Assembly (NCBI GenBank): GCA_002361625.1
Contig: DETL01000027.1
Coordinates: 10,482-18,701 of the forward strand
Source: Bacteroidales bacterium UBA3289
GTDB lineage: Bacteria > Bacteroidota > Bacteroidia > Bacteroidales > UBA932
Direction of reading: 5' to 3'
Length of the DNA: 8,220 nt
Part shown: positions 6,250 through 8,220 of the stretch, piece by piece
How the letters are laid out: the number at the start of each line of letters is the position of its first letter
Numbering within the stretch: the stretch's first letter is position 1
Made by a program: the position numbers and the translations under genes
Notes under the pieces: generated by a model
What the model was told of the DNA's origin: nothing
The model's database searches: none
The model's input: the letters and a program-made list of their open reading frames with translations, nothing else

Positions 6250-8220
6250 CTAGTCTTTCCAGACTTTCAAGTACTCCTGCAAGGCCCACATCTCGTCGCG
6301 GTAACGGGCGGCGGCGGTGAAGTCGAGGTCGGCGGCGGCTTTCTGCATCTTGCGTTTGGCCTCGTCGGCCGCCTTCTCCACCTGGGAACGGGACATGGAG
6401 CGGATGACCGGGTCTTGGAGGACGGCGGCGAGGTCGGCCTGGATGTAACCGTCCACATAGGCGGAAGTCCCTTCCCGTTTGGCGTCATGGCCGAGACCCA
6501 CGGAAACCGTGCCGCGTCCGAGGTCGGAGGGATTGGGCACGTAGGTGGGGGCGGAAACGGAATCCTCGGCGCTGACATGGCCGGTAACCGTGTTGCGGAG
6601 ACGCGGATTCATCGGCTTTCCCGTTGCGGAGGAGGAGAGCCCGCCGCCTTCGTTCAGGAAGCCGCTCACATGCGTCGTATCTTCCTTGGAGGTCACGAGT
6701 TCGGACATGAGGATATTCGAACGGACCTGGACCTGCTGGGGGACGATTCCGTGCAACTGATTGTATTCCTGCTGCTTGATGCGGCGCCGGTTGGTTTCCC
6801 GGATGGTTTCGTCCATGGACTGGGTGATCGTGTCGGCATACATGATCACCAGACCGTTCACGTTACGGGCGGCGCGGCCGGCCGTCTGCGTCAGCGCGCG
6901 ACCGCTCCGGAGGAACCCTTCCTTGTCCGCATCCAGGATGGCGACGAGCGAGACCGTAGGGATATCCAGTCCCTCGCGGAGAAGGTTCACGCCGATCAGG
7001 ACGTCGAACATCCCGTTCTTGAAGTCTTCGATGATTTCCACGCGTTCGGCCGTGTCTACATCCGAGTGGATATACCGGCAGCGGACGCCCATCCGGCTGA
7101 AATAGCTGTCCAGCTCTTCGGCCATACGCTTGGTGAGCGTGGTCACGAGGACGCGTTCGTCCACCTCCGCCCGTTTGCGGATCTCTTCCATCAGGTCGTC
7201 CACCTGGTTCTGGGTGGGCCGCACTTCGATGGGCGGATCCAGCAGGCCGGTCGGACGCACGATCTGTTCCACGACAAGGCCTTCCGACTTTTCCAGCTCG
7301 TAATCCGAGGGGGTGGCGCTTACATAGACGGTCTGTCCGGTGACTCCTTCGAATTCGTCGAAGGTCAGCGGCCGGTTGTCCGCCGCGGCAGGCAGCCGGA
7401 AGCCGTATTCCACCAGGGTGGCCTTGCGGGAGTGGTCGCCGCCGAACATCGCGCGGATCTGCGGCAGGGTGACATGGCTCTCGTCGATGAAGCAGATGAA
7501 ATCGTCCGGGAAATAGTCGAGGAGGGTGAAAGGACGCTGCCCCGGTTTCCGTCCGTCGAAGTACCGCGAATAGTTCTCCACGCCCGGGCAGTAGCCCATT
7601 TCCTTGATCATTTCGATGTCGTATTCCACCCGCTGTTTGAGGCGCTTGGCCTCCAGGAATTTGCCGATGCTCTCGAAATACTCGATCTGGGCGACGAGGT
7701 CGTCCTGGATCTGGCTTACCGCCTTTGCGCCCTTTTCCTTGGACGTCACGAAATTCTTGGCCGGATACAGGTCGATCTTGTCCAGTTCTTCGAACCGCGC
7801 CCCGGTTACGGGATCGACGAGGGAGATGCGGTCCACTTCGTCGCCGAAGAATTCGATCCGGGCGGCGTAGTCGGCACCCCCCAGGAAAATGTCCACCGTA
7901 TCGCCCCGTACCCGGAAGGAACCGCGTTTGAAATCGGTTTCCGTCCGGTAATAAAGGGCGTCCACGATCTTGTACAGGAGCCGGGTCATGGACATGGCCT
8001 CTCCCTTGTGCACCGTGACGGTCTGGTCGTGGAAATCATCCGGATTGCCGATGCCGTAGAGGCAGGAGACGGACGAGACGACGATGACGTCCCGGCGCCC
8101 CGACATCAGGGCCGATGCCGCACTGACGCGCAGCTCGTCAATCTTGTCGTTGATGCTCAGGTCCTTTTCTATATAGGTATCGGTCGTGGGAATATAGGCC
8201 TCCGGCTGATAGTAATCATA
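6250..8220 (-). CDS. uvrB: Excinuclease ABC subunit B, N-terminus outside window
   Basis: UvrB is the DNA-loading helicase-like subunit of UvrABC nucleotide excision repair: it verifies damage and recruits UvrC. The frame is open to the right edge; the first visible residues are the damage-binding beta-hairpin YDYYQPEAY (8194-8220). The Walker A region and start codon are missing. The 656 visible residues include SVSCLYGIGNP, the DESH box (FIDESHV, 7471-7491), VSATPSDYELEKS, VRPTGLLDPPIEVRPTQNQ, TTLTKRMAEEL, GVNLLREGLDIP, EGFLRSGRALTQ and motif VI QTAGRAARN (6862-6888). The C-terminal UVR domain, which contacts UvrC, is at about 6268-6396 (LDFTAAARYRDEM). Between GIVPQQ and this domain lies a linker of about 112 residues (6397-6732), rich in Ser, Gly and Thr. 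That is about 70 longer than in E. coli and implies a full protein near 750 residues. The internal ATG at 8106 is not the start. The gene is convergent with the RSH gene. Confidence 0.97.
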   Translation of the reverse strand, partial: YDYYQPEAYIPTTDTYIEKDLSINDKIDELRVSAASALMSGRRDVIVVSSVSCLYGIGNPDDFHDQTVTVHKGEAMSMTRLLYKIVDALYYRTETDFKRGSFRVRGDTVDIFLGGADYAARIEFFGDEVDRISLVDPVTGARFEELDKIDLYPAKNFVTSKEKGAKAVSQIQDDLVAQIEYFESIGKFLEAKRLKQRVEYDIEMIKEMGYCPGVENYSRYFDGRKPGQRPFTLLDYFPDDFICFIDESHVTLPQIRAMFGGDHSRKATLVEYGFRLPAAADNRPLTFDEFEGVTGQTVYVSATPSDYELEKSEGLVVEQIVRPTGLLDPPIEVRPTQNQVDDLMEEIRKRAEVDERVLVTTLTKRMAEELDSYFSRMGVRCRYIHSDVDTAERVEIIEDFKNGMFDVLIGVNLLREGLDIPTVSLVAILDADKEGFLRSGRALTQTAGRAARNVNGLVIMYADTITQSMDETIRETNRRRIKQQEYNQLHGIVPQQVQVRSNILMSELVTSKEDTTHVSGFLNEGGGLSSSATGKPMNPRLRNTVTGHVSAEDSVSAPTYVPNPSDLGRGTVSVGLGHDAKREGTSAYVDGYIQADLAAVLQDPVIRSMSRSQVEKAADEAKRKMQKAAADLDFTAAARYRDEMWALQEYLKVWKD
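6252..6265. terminator. Short inverted repeat at the convergent stop codons, possible weak terminator
   Basis: AGTCT, loop TTCC, AGACT forms a perfect 5-bp hairpin starting three bases after the RSH TAA ends and covering the first base of the uvrB stop triplet (on the + strand, 6250-6252). Only two or three T residues follow on the + strand, so it is not a classical intrinsic terminator. It is the only hairpin I can see at this tail-to-tail junction. It may be chance. Confidence 0.2.

Noticed and set aside
6545..7105. Two + strand open frames (6545-6760 and 6761-7105) opposite uvrB
   Set aside because: No domain content or start signals, and they are antisense to highly conserved UvrB motifs.
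1..8220. A novel multigene system, mobile element, CRISPR array or RNA gene
   Set aside because: Every stretch longer than 40 bases is covered by a recognisable housekeeping gene on one strand. I saw no transposase, integrase, regularly spaced short repeats, tRNA-like or rRNA-like sequence, or abrupt composition change beyond the stronger codon bias of rpsA.

Overview
This 8.2 kb window is ordinary chromosomal core sequence from a moderately high-GC member of the Bacteroidota, most likely Bacteroidales. The evidence is a possible Bacteroidota-type -7 element (TAnnTTTG) in the only promoter-sized gap, UvrB carrying the LTQTAGRAARN form of motif VI, a GH73-LysM autolysin of the kind common in this phylum, and weak or absent Shine-Dalgarno sequences. 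GC is about 60% by eye. Family or genus cannot be fixed from the sequence alone.

Layout. On the + strand there are five genes packed almost without gaps. They are the 3' part of rpsA (ribosomal protein S1, cut by the window start), rnz (ribonuclease Z, whose likely GTG start overlaps the rpsA stop), a secreted GH73 glucosaminidase with two LysM repeats, mltG (membrane-anchored endolytic murein transglycosylase), and a long RelA/SpoT-family (p)ppGpp synthetase. On the - strand, running in from the right edge, is uvrB (excinuclease subunit B, N-terminus outside the window). Its stop codon lies one base from the relA/spoT-family stop. The only intergenic stretch on the + strand is 37 bp (2017-2053), which holds the putative promoter.

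How the genes fit together. rpsA-rnz is a translation/tRNA-maturation pair that is probably translationally coupled. The glucosaminidase, mltG and RSH genes overlap (16 nt and 4 nt) and look like one transcription unit joining two peptidoglycan-cleaving enzymes to the stringent-response alarmone synthetase. uvrB belongs to a separate, convergent unit for nucleotide excision repair.

I see no mobile element, CRISPR array, RNA gene, defence system or new multigene system. The points most worth a second look are all within known genes. The RSH protein has a degraded ppGpp-hydrolase (HD) pocket but an intact synthetase with an unusual R-L-R-D motif. UvrB has an unusually long flexible linker before its C-terminal UVR domain. 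The gene junctions are also extremely tight.
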